DNA from: Epichloe hybrida
Taxonomy: Eukaryota; Ascomycota; Sordariomycetes; Hypocreales; Clavicipitaceae
Direction: 5' to 3'
Assembly (NCBI GenBank): GCA_019022495.1
Contig: JAFEKR010000002.1
Coordinates: 5,208,001-5,272,000 of the forward strand
DNA length: 64,000 nt
Shown: piece by piece, positions 36,246 to 47,122 of the stretch
Layout: each line of letters opens with the position of its first letter
How positions within the stretch are numbered: the first letter of the stretch is position 1
Translations under genes and position numbers: made by a program
Notes under the pieces: model-generated
Databases searched by the model: none
What the model saw: only the letters and a program-made list of their open reading frames with translations
Told to the model about the DNA's origin: nothing

Positions 36246-38406
36246 ATGGCGGCTGCCGTCACTGCGCGCGTCACCTTATCGCCCTCGCGGACTGGTGAAG
36301 CTGACGTTGAGGAAAGCAACGTTTCAAGCCCACTCAGCGAGGTCGAGGACGGCGATGCCAACGAAGATGACATCCAGCACATGCATATTGACGACCAAAA
36401 TGATGCTGAGAATTCTAGCGCCAGCGGCGACGAAAAGCTGAACGAAGATGGTAACAAAAACGATCGCTCAGACTCGGAAAGTGCCCTCTCTGAAGCTGGC
36501 TCCGACAACAATTCAGAAGCCAATGACACTGAGGCCGAGACTGAGAGGCTCTACGATACTCCTAGAAACCAACGACAGCGGGACGTTGTCGTCGATCAGT
36601 ACAATCAGGGACAAGTCTTCGAGCATACACCAAGCAAGCTGCGTAATGCATCCAGACTAGCTGGCGACGAAAGCGATGCTCATGGCGACGTATCTGCGTC
36701 TGAAGATGATGCCTCGGTTGCATCCGCGGACGATTCTCCCATCAAGCCTGCTGCGAGCAACGACACGAGTGTCGACGGTGAGGGCAAGCGAGACTCATTA
36801 GAACGCAAGAGGAAGCGTTCTCCCATAGCAGATCAATCCGAACCAGAAGAACCCCTGCGGAAGCGATTGACATCTGTCGGAGCGACCGAACCTGGCTTGA
36901 CCGCCGACACACCCACGAATGACGATGACACAACCTCAGGGAATCTTCAAAGCGGTGCCCAGTCTGGGGGCGAAGATAATGATGCGCAAGCGTCCAATCG
37001 GGATGGAGCAACAGACAGCGAACTTCCAGACAAAGGCAAGCCCGTCACTAAAAAATTGACTCGAAATGGGTCGAAGAGAAAAGCCGGATCTGGCAATACA
37101 ACTCCCGCCGACACGCCTCGACCAGACATCAATGGCGATTTGTTAGACACTGTGGACGAACAAGACCATGAGCAGCGACATGAAGATATCGAGGTCGACG
37201 CAGATGAACACGATGCTGCGGCCAAGAGCATCGAAGAAGGTATGATGAGGTTATCGCATCTAGGGCAACCTTTCTTCTCCCCCATCTGTTGTATGACCAA
37301 CTGCTAACTTGAATCAACAGCTGAGAGAAAAAGTGCCGCATTCAGGGACTGGAGTCAAATAGAAGAAATGTTCGGTATTTTCAGAGATAGGTATGGTGTT
37401 TTTTTCCGCGCCGATCTTCGCACAATTGACCTAATCTGTTGCCTCCAGGCTGTATAAAGACAGGTTGCAAAGACTCGAAGAAGAAGAGCAGTCGCTGATT
37501 GCTGATGTGCCGACACACCCGGAATTCCTGAACATGAAGCAATGCCTAGACGATCGACTAGAAAGAAAGGTTCAAGAAATAAATGCCGAAGGCACTTTGC
37601 GACTCGAAGCCCATAAGCGCCGCGCTGTGGCTATCCGAGCCCAATTTTGGAGTCAGTTCTTCCAAGCAGTGCGCGAGAGACGAGAAGCAGCCCTGGAGTC
37701 TCTCAATCGGCAATGGTACGAGGTACAGACCGCAAGACGGAGTGCACATAGCCTTCCGGATTATGGGCTTTTGTTTCCAAAGGACCGAGTACGACGAGTG
37801 CGGAATGCGATTGCGTACAACACCGAGGTTTCAACACTTGCCGGGCTTGCTAAATATGAGGGCTTTCCGGCTGGCCCTGAACTTAAAGGAGCCTCGTCGT
37901 CGGAAGTTGAAGCTGATTTCAGTGCTATTGAGGTAGGATCATGATATAATCAGTACCTGTTCAATATCTGAAGCAACATCTGACTCTTCTTCCTCTTCAA
38001 GAAAGTTCGGCGCGGCCGTCAAAAAACAATGGTTCCAGCCAGGGACGACTATTCAACCCCTGCTTTCGCTCGTCTTGGCCCAGCAGGAGAACAGTTTATT
38101 AAAGACACGCCATGGGCCAACCCGCGTCACTCCTCACACAAGATGCATCAACCAGCACCGAATATTGCCACGCATGCTGGCCGGCCAAATGGAGCTGGGA
38201 TAACATCGACCGTGGCGCAGCCGTCAGCAGCTATGAAGCCAACCTCTAACCGCCAGACGCCCATTATCAAGTCACTTGGCTCGGTAGCCCGCGCATCTGG
38301 GTCTCCGGAGCTGTCAAGATCTATTCTTAGCCCAGCAGCTCACCAAATGAAACGAGTTTCAAGCATACCGAACATAGGCAGAGGGTCGAAAAGTGCAGCC
38401 GCATGA
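36246..38406 (+). CDS. DEP1: Dep1/Sds3-family subunit of the Rpd3L histone deacetylase complex
   Basis: Transcriptional co-regulator in the large Sin3-Rpd3 histone deacetylase complex. Exons 36246-37239, 37321-37390, 37449-37932 and 38002-38406 give 650 residues. The first 330 residues are disordered, very rich in Asp, Glu, Ser and Asn, with basic patches (KRKRSPIADQ). The Sds3-like domain follows across exons 2-3: FRDWSQIEEMFGIFRDRLYK, EFLNMKQCLDDRLERKVQEI and AIRAQFWSQFFQAVRERREA, a coiled-coil arrangement used in this family for dimerisation and Sin3 contact. The C-terminus contains KVRRGRQKTM and is Ser/Pro-rich. I chose ATG 36246 because the upstream open frame has no other ATG. Confidence 0.9.
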
Positions 38407-39035
38407 GCTGTAGTTGATAGGCTATGTCCTGAAACGCACCATTGCCAAGGCTTTGACATTTTGGACTTCGGCTTGCTCATTATTTTTCAGATGGATTAAG
38501 ATGATACCCTGAGGGAAGTGTTGGCTCTGATCTGGCATTTGGTTTTTTTTCTCTGCTGTCTTTGTTTTTGTACCTTGACGAGAACAAGGCAATATCGCAT
38601 AACAATGCATGGGTAGCGTGGCAGTCTTGTTACGCGAGCTAATCATGAGGGATGGCAAGCGGAAGAACGGGACAACAGATGACTAGATGTACACACGGAT
38701 TGCCTAGTATCCAAATCTATTTTTACACGTACATGATACAAAAAGCTGGAAGTGTATTTCGCTATTTGTACAAAGAGGGAGAGTCATGATAGGATGGGCG
38801 GCGTTGTTGGCTAGGAAGCAACTAAACCAAAACCAAGAATCCGCCCTTTTGTTTCCACCTGGATGGAGCACAAGAAGCGTTTCCTTGCACAGTCGTTGAC
38901 GCAGGCTGTAGATACTCGACCTTGCATCGCATGAAGAATCGTGATAATTTCGTCTTCAAACCATTCTCGTCTTCTAACCCTAGAATTTCGTCCGGTGACG
39001 TCTCGGTGGGTATCGCATATCGGCTAGTTATTCGT
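38407..39035. other. Convergent spacer DEP1 / COA3
   Basis: About 630 bases of 3' flanking sequence. No gene is supported; an 88-codon frame on the minus strand shares the end of COA3 and has no protein character. Confidence 0.45.
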
Positions 39036-39393
39036 TTACTTTGACGTTGAATGCTTTTGCGAGACGTCAGGAACCTTGACATCCTCAAAATCGTCTTGGC
39101 CGACCGCCTTCAATGTATACCAATCTGTCATGACAAATTAGAGCTAAGATCATGCTGATAGTATTGCGTGCAAGCAATCATCCGTACAAATGCCTCCAAC
39201 AATGGCCATGAGACCCAGGCCGGTGGCTGCGTTCTTGAACAAATACGGCCGTCGGGCACGAATGAGCGCCGGACCTTGACGATATCGGCGGTCGTAATAT
39301 GTGGATTGTGAGCTGTTCCACCGGTGCTACGTTAGCCAAATGAGCATTACCGGGTAAGACGGATGTTGCGAAGAGAGTTGCGAACTTGGCCAT
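39036..39393 (-). CDS. COA3: Cytochrome c oxidase assembly factor 3 (Coa3)
   Basis: Mitochondrial inner-membrane protein that couples Cox1 synthesis to assembly. Coding exons read as 39393-39386 (only 8 bases), 39312-39188 and 39124-39036, giving 73 residues. Exon 2 carries the family core YYDRRYRQGPALIRARRPYL and a membrane segment (GLGLMAIVGGI...). Exon 3 carries YTLKAVGQDDFEDVKVPD, the conserved tail facing the intermembrane space. The second intron (39187-39125) is clear. The first is inferred: an in-frame stop precedes exon 2, the CTAAC branch and ACAG acceptor are good, and only a GTTCGC donor after ATGGCCAA restores frame; the stronger-looking GTAATG at 39350 does not. The 5' end is therefore less certain than the rest. 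Confidence 0.83.
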
Positions 39394-40162
39394 TTTATCA
39401 TGTGTGGCTGTGTTTGGGCCACTGTGGGAGAACAAGATCAGAGAATTAGACAAACGTGGGCTCTGAATGGGCTCTGAATGGGCTCTGAATGGGCCCTTGG
39501 GACCGCTCAATATGCGCAGGAACTTTTGAAGTCTCAACGCTCGTCTTCCATGGATGGATCGCCTGATGAAGTGTTGTACGGACCGTATTATGTACAGAGT
39601 AGAAGGTGCCAAAAAGCGGATCATTGCCGGGTAAATAAAGGCTGGGTACTGGCTACTGACTGGGTGGGACTGGGTTGGTTGACAGGGGTGGGCCATCAAT
39701 TCGCGTCTCTGCCAAAACCTTGCTTGGACCGCAATCGCGGGAAATGTATCATTGAAGTAATAAGTTCGGGGCCCCATCCCATCAACACGACGCAACCGAC
39801 GAGACCATCGATCGTATTTGCGACCCAGATTGACTACCGCCACGGACAGCTCTCTCGCGAGCCACTGAGCCATCGATCTTCATAGTCACTCTCGACTTGG
39901 CTGTAGAGAGAGCATGGGACAAGGTGCATGATAACCTGATTCTGGCACCCACAGCCTCGTCGCGTGCGTCACCTGAACCAGAGTCACAGTTTCGGGTTAT
40001 GACCAGCAGGTTGCGGTTGTCGTCGCACAGAGAGATCCACATACCGGGCAATCCTGAAAAGAAGCACGCATCGGGTACCTGTTTGGGGTTCGTTCTCTCT
40101 CTTTCCTCTGGCAACGAGACGCAGTGAGACGAAATAGTCCGTAGAGGCTGCCGACTGCAAAT
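39394..40162. promoter_or_regulatory. Divergent promoter COA3 / PTA1
   Basis: Spacer of 770 bases. It has an 11-bp perfect triplicate at 39458-39490. The copy nearest COA3 is only about 65 bases from its start. Confidence 0.5.
39458..39490. repeat. 11-bp tandem repeat, three perfect copies
   Basis: GGGCTCTGAAT occurs three times in a row, just upstream of the COA3 start. Confidence 0.95.
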
Positions 40163-42605
40163 ATGAGCTCGAATCTCTCAGTCCCAGACCAAATTCGTCA
40201 GCTCAATGATGCGAGAAAGCTCGTCCTGGGTGACGTGAATTATTACCAAAGCGTGGTCAGAGGCCTTTTGCCCATCATAGGACCCAATGCGCCGGTCGAG
40301 TTGCGACGATGGGGAGCCGAATTCTTGGCCGAGGCCTTCTCGACCCCTGCGCTGCCCAATGGTGAGAAGGAGACAATGCAACTATACGTGCTTGCAACCG
40401 TCGAATCTCTCTTGAACGAGAGAGAGGACCCGCAGGTTCTGCGCAGTGTGATACAGACAGCGGCGAGTATCTATCCGCTTGCGATGAGGTGGATGTAAGT
40501 TTGGGCAAGGCTACTCGTGGAAGTCGTAGCTCGACTTCGAGGCTCCTGGCTAATATGCGTCACTTTGGCAGAATAAACAACGGATACGACACAGTCACTT
40601 GGGACAAGGTGTTAAGTATCAAACAGACCATTTTGCGATTATGGGACAAAGCTGTCCCTTCAGTAAAGATCAGCTGCATCAAATTCGCTCAGAGGGTTGT
40701 TTTGGCCCAAACGGCCTCTTCGGGAACAGAATACAGAGTGCGTTCCTCTACCGTTGAAAGCTGTTGGAAGAAGAATCTAACCCCTCGCAGCAAGTCGGAA
40801 CTCTAGATATTTCACTAGACAAGGTCCCTCCCAATCACCAGTCTCTGGATCCCCGAAATCTTGAGGCTGAAGCATCAGGGCTCCTGGACCGCATGCTGAG
40901 CGTGCTGCAAGAGAGCACGTAAGTGCACATTGTTGTTGTTCTTGTCGCTTGCTTTTTGGTTGTAGCTAAACAAATGCAGTGATGCCCTTTTAGTCGATGC
41001 AACGCTGAATTGCTTGTCAATTCTGGTCCGGACGCGGCCGGCAACATCGAGCCGAATCCTGAATGCCTTACTCAATTTCAACCCGCTTCAGCTAGCCAAC
41101 TCACCATTGACACCGAGAAGCAGAGTCATGATGAAATCAATGGAAAAGACCGCCCGGCTATTATTGATCCATCTCACAAAACGGGATCCTCACAACCCCA
41201 TTGTTCCCCGGATACATCAACATATCGAACGTACGATGCGGACGGTAATGGAAATACTGGATGATTCCAAGAGGAAGAGGCCCCTGGAGGCACAGCAGCA
41301 TGATGGTTATGATGCCAAACGCCAAAGAGTCGTCGAGACCCATGTGCCCCAGGTTCCTCCACTTGGCCCGGGATCTCATAGCTTGGCCGATGTGTTCACA
41401 CTTGTTGCGCACCCTGGCTTGAGATCATTCGACCTGTCGCAGTTGCCAGCTGCCATGATATCCAAGATCACGGTGACGGCCTTGGCGCGCATAGACGCCC
41501 AATTACTCGCGAAAGCAGTCGATGGCGTGCGTGGACGACTGACTACCGTGGCCAATGCTCCTGCCCCTGAATTGAACCCCAATACCGCACCGCTTGGAGT
41601 AGACGACGACGACGACGACGACGACTACGAACCAGACTTTTACCAGGCCGAAGATACTGAACAGCTTCTTAACAAGCTGGACGGGTCCTCATCAGCTTTG
41701 CCAGAATTGTCTGCCTTGGACAGCGCTCTGGCACTGACTTCCTTCAGTTTGCCGCAGCCTCCACAGCTTTCATCACAAATGGCATTGACAGCTGGAAGCG
41801 GAACAGTCGCAAGGGTGGTGGAAATGATGAAATCACTAGAAGAACCCACGGCAAAGAAAGACAAGGCAGGCTTTGTGCGGCTAGCAGCCAGTTCAGGAAC
41901 CCGAGATGCATGGATGACTATCCTTGCACGACTTGCCACCCGGTCGACTACTGGACTCGAGGAGACCCAGGTCAAAGGTGAAGAGGACGAATCATCTCGG
42001 CAGCACTCACTCAGCGACGACATCAGAGATGTCTTGTACAATTACATCATGGAGGACTTTCGCAGACATATCGACGTGGCCGTATCATGGCTTTGCGAAG
42101 AGTGGTACAATGACAAGATACAATCCCGGATGGGAGGCGACTACCCACACAATTACGAAAAGACAGTATTGCGACTCATCAATGGGTTTCTGTCCTACTT
42201 GCACCCACAAGACAAGGTGTTGACGCGCTTCTTGAGTGAGATCCCCGAGTTGAGTCGCGATATGCTCTCCCGAGTGAAGGATATGTGTCGCGATCCCAGC
42301 GTCACTCAATTAGCTTTGACGAGTTTGTTATACCTGGCCATGATGCGACCGCCTGTGAAGGAGATTGCCCTCGACACTGTGCAGGACATTTGGACCGAAT
42401 GTAGGAGCTGCATGATCCCCCAACAACGCAACTATCTCTCTTTGGTGTGCCCATGATACTAACCGCTCATGCAGTTGAGGACGCACGGCCCATGGCGACC
42501 AAGTACCTGTCCAAGTTCAGGCCGGGGTTCGTAGAGGCTGCTGAAGCCAATGCTCACGGGGACAACAACAATCTGGCGGCAGCGGGAACTGCCATTGTGA
42601 CGTGA
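40163..42605 (+). CDS. PTA1: Symplekin/Pta1, cleavage and polyadenylation factor subunit
   Basis: Scaffold of the nuclear mRNA 3'-end processing machinery; its N-terminal region contacts Ssu72. Exons 40163-40494, 40572-40737, 40791-40918, 40980-42400 and 42475-42605 give 725 residues. Recognisable blocks include the N-terminal helical repeats (DQIRQLNDARKLVLGDVNYY, GLLPIIGPNAPVELRRWGAE, SIKQTILRLWDKAVPSVKIS, CIKFAQRVVLAQT) and the symplekin-type stretch around ALLVDATLNCLSILVRTRPA. A run of eight Asp sits near the middle, encoded by a GAC repeat at 41603-41626. The C-terminal helical domain has FRRHIDVAVSWLCEEWYNDK. All introns keep frame. It is divergent from COA3. Confidence 0.93.
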
Positions 42606-43488
42606 GCGGAAGAAGGCCAGATCTGGTGAATCCATCTCGCGGACGATGAAGGCTCCGGCATGGCTCTAACGAAAGTGCTTTCAAACCTGTACATCGTGTA
42701 CGAAAATCAAGCATCAAAAACGAGGCGTTCAATTGGGAGGAACAACAAAAGATCTTGGGAGGGGGGGTAACATCTGGATGTTTTTTCATTCTGATATAAT
42801 TTTACGGATTGGGATCTCACTCTTCAAATGGCGCTGTACTTTTTCCTGACATAAGAAGGGGTCTGCGGATTACTCGCCATCAATAGCCGACTGGAAAGAG
42901 TGGACGCCGTGGGAGTTTTAAGTTGAGATACCAAGTACGAGGATGATGGCCTCTTCCAATGCAAAGGCATCATCATGTGGCAGTTGTCCAGAATAGAAAT
43001 AAAGTAAGGTCGACCGGTTTACCGAATTGAAGCAGCACATGTTCTGTCCTCTTGATGTTCCTCTTTTCTACCAGAGGAAGTGAGTGTCCCAGAGGACCAA
43101 ACGCGTGTCTAAAACACGGCAGATTGTTTCAGCGAGGAACGCTTGCTTGCTTGCTTTCTTGCGCGGGTCACGGTGGGAGAAAGGAGGCGGGACTTTGGGC
43201 GAATGGCGGCATCGGCCCAAGGTCCAAGGTCCAAGGTTTCGAGGAGGTGGCGCCCTGCACTGGGTGATTGAGATGTTGGGTTGACGACTTGGACGGCGGC
43301 GATTCACGATGCCGTGCTTTGAGAGGTGGTGAGTCTGGGGACTCGAGCGGGCCTCGAGCATGACGCATCCTGTATGCATGCAGATAGAGCCCCTGCTTTC
43401 GTCATTACTGCTCTGCTATTCTCCGTATATATAATATAATACTATTATTACTGCTCTGCTGCTGCCCACTGGCCGGGTCGCCAAAGAC

Positions 43489-43515
43489 GGACGCGATGGA
43501 CGCGATGGACGCGAT
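43489..43515. repeat. 9-bp tandem repeat, three perfect copies
   Basis: GGACGCGAT is repeated three times in an intergenic stretch. Confidence 0.95.
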
Positions 43516-44096
43516 GGATGTGAGAACAAATGGATTTGTTTTTCCCCAGGCAGTTGCTGTTTTCTGACATGGCAGACATCTGTGCGCCGTCAATTTGAGA
43601 AATCTTGCTCTGTTTCATTTTTACGCCGGACATGAGTCGTCTACGGGCGGCTGGCACTACTGTTTCTGTCATTCCAGCGCCACCCAGGGTCCAAGATTTG
43701 AACTACAGTGGCTTGAGTGGGTGAGTGAGTGGATGCACCAGAGATCCCGTCAGGCACAGGAACCAGACTCCACCAGACAACATTGAACATTATAATAAAC
43801 ATAACAAAGTCGACGCCTTAGCCTGGCCACGGACCACCACCTAATAATACCGCTGACGACGGGTCCCGGTCCTCAAAACACGACCAGACCGGACCGGACC
43901 AGACCAGACGCTTCCCTACCTTTTTTTTTTTTTTCCCTCTTTTTCCGGTCATTGCTTTCGAAAGCCTTTGTAGCTTTGCGACATGCTCCGGAATCGCTTG
44001 CAAGAAAGGGACTTTGCTATTGATCGAGACGCTGCGCACGGTACGACTTCAATCCTGTCCCCTTTCTCTCTCGTCGTCACCACCACTCGTTACCGT

Positions 44097-44144
<48 letters not shown>
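44097..44144. repeat. CTGTGC hexanucleotide microsatellite
   Basis: Eight perfect CTGTGC units lie about 285 bases before the SHE3-like start codon. Confidence 0.95.
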
Positions 44145-44148
<4 letters not shown>

Positions 44149-44428
44149 TTCTGCCTTTCCTGAGCGCCGGGTGTTTCGACTCGGTCTGTCATTGTCACAT
44201 CTCCTGGCTGGCCCAGGAAAAACAAAGAAAAAAGACCGCTTGTCACTCCCCGGGCGGCTCGGTTTTGATCTTTGCCCTCTGTGCCTTTTACCATCTCAAT
44301 GGAAAATCGGTCTTGAAACCCTTACGTTACTAACTCGGTCTTGCTTAGTTGCTACAACTGCATACCCCAACCAAGCCGTGCTAGATGCTTCACCGGCAAA
44401 GACCCTGACGCAAGCCTCAACAGGGACT

Positions 44429-45556
44429 ATGAACACCATGACGGCAGCACGTCCTACACTTACACACAACGTCGCAAAGCACGCTCTTGGCAGAACGGCC
44501 ACCATTCGAAGCGTACCGAGCTTCGACGGCTCCGAGTCCAGCCCGGACAGCAAGCGCAGTGCCTTCACCAGCAGCGTCAATTCCACAGCCAGTGCCGTTT
44601 CCGCCATGGAAAGCCACCATCCACAGCAACGACAGCAACAACAAGATAAAACACAGTCCACCACAAGGTTAAAACAGGATCCGGAGAGCGAAGCGACTAC
44701 GCCCAGCAGATGGAGCGGCAATGGCGTACGGACCGTGGAACCCTCAGTCCCCCACGATCTGTCAATCACATCGGAAGATGCGGACAACGGGCATTGGGAT
44801 TCCACCATTGGAAAGGCCGGTTTAGGCAAGACTGGTCGAGTCATCAACAAGCTAGTCAGCGATAACGATGCTCTAAAGAGAGACATCAAGATCGAAAGGT
44901 TACGTGCCGAAGAGGCGAAGCAGGCTGCCAAACTGGTCGAAGATAAAATGGAACGGATGATGAACGAGTACGAAAGTCGATTGCTGGAAGCCAACGTCAC
45001 AAAGACTTTGCTTGCCCGAAAGGAGCGTCAAGTCGAGTCCTTGACGACGGCGGTGGAGCTTGAGAAGCGAAAAACCCAGGCCGCTCAACAAAGCGAGAGG
45101 AGCTGGAAGGAAGAGCTGGACAAAGTGAAGACTGAGACTGCGGTCCGGGTAGAAGAGGCAACGAGCTATGCGCAGTTGATGGAGGGCCGGTACAATGCCA
45201 TTTCCTCTCACTGGCGGGATCAGGGCGAGGAAGTCAAGCGGACTTTGTCCAAGTTGAGGGGGGAGATCAACACCATCGTTGACGAGCGCAAGTCTGACGA
45301 CGATAAGATAACAACACTGAGAGACTTGTGCGAACAGCAAGATAATAACATCAAGGAGCTGCGACGCGAAAAAGAGGACATTGCACTCCTTTTCGAGGAA
45401 TACAAGAAGACCCAGGAAGACGAGCTCAGAGGCATCAAGACAAGTGCAAAACAAAGACAAGAAGAGCAGGAGCGGCAACTGGACGAAGCGAGAGAAGCGT
45501 TGCACAAGCTCAAATGGGCACTGAATGTGAAGCAACATGTCAAGGGGGCTGAATGA
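44429..45556 (+). CDS. SHE3: She3-like coiled-coil protein (SWI5-dependent HO expression protein 3 family)
   Basis: Single exon of 375 residues. The first 120 residues are Ser/Thr/Gln-rich and disordered (SVNSTASAVSAMESHHPQQR). From about residue 130 a long coiled coil begins (GKTGRVINKLVSDNDALKRD, then IKIERLRAEEAKQAAKLVED) and runs almost to the C-terminus, with a break near YAQLMEGRYNAISSHWRDQG. In yeast She3 is the adaptor joining She2-bound mRNA to the type V myosin Myo4; filamentous homologues share the coiled coil, but their role is less defined. Identity rests on the N-terminal coiled-coil block and overall layout. ATG 44429 is the first in frame; ATG 44438 follows three codons later. 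Confidence 0.78.
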   Translation: MNTMTAARPTLTHNVAKHALGRTATIRSVPSFDGSESSPDSKRSAFTSSVNSTASAVSAMESHHPQQRQQQQDKTQSTTRLKQDPESEATTPSRWSGNGVRTVEPSVPHDLSITSEDADNGHWDSTIGKAGLGKTGRVINKLVSDNDALKRDIKIERLRAEEAKQAAKLVEDKMERMMNEYESRLLEANVTKTLLARKERQVESLTTAVELEKRKTQAAQQSERSWKEELDKVKTETAVRVEEATSYAQLMEGRYNAISSHWRDQGEEVKRTLSKLRGEINTIVDERKSDDDKITTLRDLCEQQDNNIKELRREKEDIALLFEEYKKTQEDELRGIKTSAKQRQEEQERQLDEAREALHKLKWALNVKQHVKGAE

Positions 45557-47122
45557 GCAACTCTACACAACGATTGCTTCTTCAACCTAACATACTCAAC
45601 CAGGGGGGGAGGCAGAGCCGATTCCGCCAGCTTTGTTAGCAACTACGATTGCTTCCTTCCATCTGGCTCCACCAAATTGCTCTGATTCTCATCTTCACAC
45701 CTCCTCTATCAATTACTCTTCTTGCTCGAAACGAAGCCTCGACGCTTCTTTGCATGCCTTTAACGACGACAAGCGCCACCATCTCTAGACTCATTTACGC
45801 GACGGTCATTGCATAAAAATTGTTTCTTTTTTCTTTTAACTTTACTCTTGAAGCAGCATATATGACTACATAGTAGATATGACGGAACAGGATACGACGC
45901 CCTTGCGGAAACACCCAGACGGCGATGGAACGAAATGAGGCGCTTGGGTGTAAATCTATGTCTTCTCTCTGTTTTCTTCTCAAGTTATTTTCCCCCTCCG
46001 TTTTGGGGGCCGGTGATCATGCACGCTGCATGTGGGTTTGGCAGCTTTGTTTTCTTCCATGCGGCACGTCATTTACTCAATTTTTATTTGCCACCGCGTT
46101 TGTATCGTTGGATTCCACATCCAGGTAATAGGACAGGTGAGGAGCAGGAACGCAGGACACATGCAAACGCGCGGGGATGGGTTCAGCGATCGTTGACTGG
46201 TTTTTTGGGACAAGCTAGATACCCATTCCATTCTTGATTACGAATACATTGTGTCGGGGCCAACTGCCTTCTTCCGTGATACTGCACCACACGTCTGGTA
46301 GAATATGTGGCCTTTGTTGGGGAGAGTGATGTGCTATCATTGGGGCTTTGTTCAGTGACGAATCTGTGTTTGCTACCTGAACAAGTGCTAACACCTGTAC
46401 CAGCCTGTACCACTGGTGCCTGTGCCGGCTGCTGCCAGCTGCTGCCGGCTGCTGCGTAGATTCTGATAAACACCAGATGTAATTTCCGCCTCTGCACCTC
46501 CTCTCCAACGTTTTTCATTCCCAATTCCCACCTAAGACGGGTCAATTGATGTCCACAGCATCCGCCTTGTTGACTTTTTTCACCCTTCAGCAGGTAAGTG
46601 GCTCGATGGGTGCTGAGCTCGATCTTGGAACAACACTAACGTCCGAAATATCTTATTGTGTGATCGCTTCAAGGAGTCGAGTGATTGACTGATGGGCTCT
46701 TTCGATTAGTCTGATCATTTGCAAAGTCTATGGGTGGCGGGTTTTACTTGAAGCGTTGTAGGTAGTGACTGACAATAAGAAAATTTCCTTCCCACTGATT
46801 TGTTTCTTCAGAACACCAGCTTATTTTAGGAACCTGCGTTTCCGTACCCGTCTCCGTTGGCACGCCTTTCTCTTGAAGTTTCTCTTTTCTCTCTGTTTCC
46901 TGTGTCTCTTCCTTCTTGCTTTACTTCCCCCTCCCCCGTTCTTGCCCTTTTTCCTACTCTTTCCATCTACTTTCTGATAGCTTCTCCTACCTACATTTCT
47001 CCCTTCTTCTTCTTCTCCTTTATACTTTTTGCCTCGCTTCCTTTTCCCATATCCCCCCGTCTTTTCAATTTCTACCTCTCCGCTGTTGTGCATGAACCTT
47101 TCGGAACCGCCAGGCAGTCAAA
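45557..47122. other. 1.6-kb intergenic region with pyrimidine-rich leader
   Basis: No gene is supported. From 46860 to 47080 the plus strand is strongly C/T-rich, typical of a fungal 5' UTR, and a GTAAGT at 46592 could open a 5'-UTR intron for the downstream gene. The distal part contains the 3' end of the SHE3-like gene. Confidence 0.5.

Larger units (their letters stand above)
42606..44428. other. 1.8-kb intergenic region with several simple repeats
   Basis: No gene is supported. It holds a 9-bp triplicate (43489-43515), a T14 run at about 43921-43934, and a CTGTGC repeat (44097-44144) in the likely leader of the SHE3-like gene. The reading frame is open 330 bases upstream of the SHE3 ATG, through the repeat, but without another ATG. 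Confidence 0.5.

Noticed and set aside
44099..44428. N-terminal extension of the She3-like protein with a Pro-Val repeat
   Set aside because: It would need a CTG start inside the CTGTGC microsatellite; no ATG is present and the family-like protein begins at 44429.
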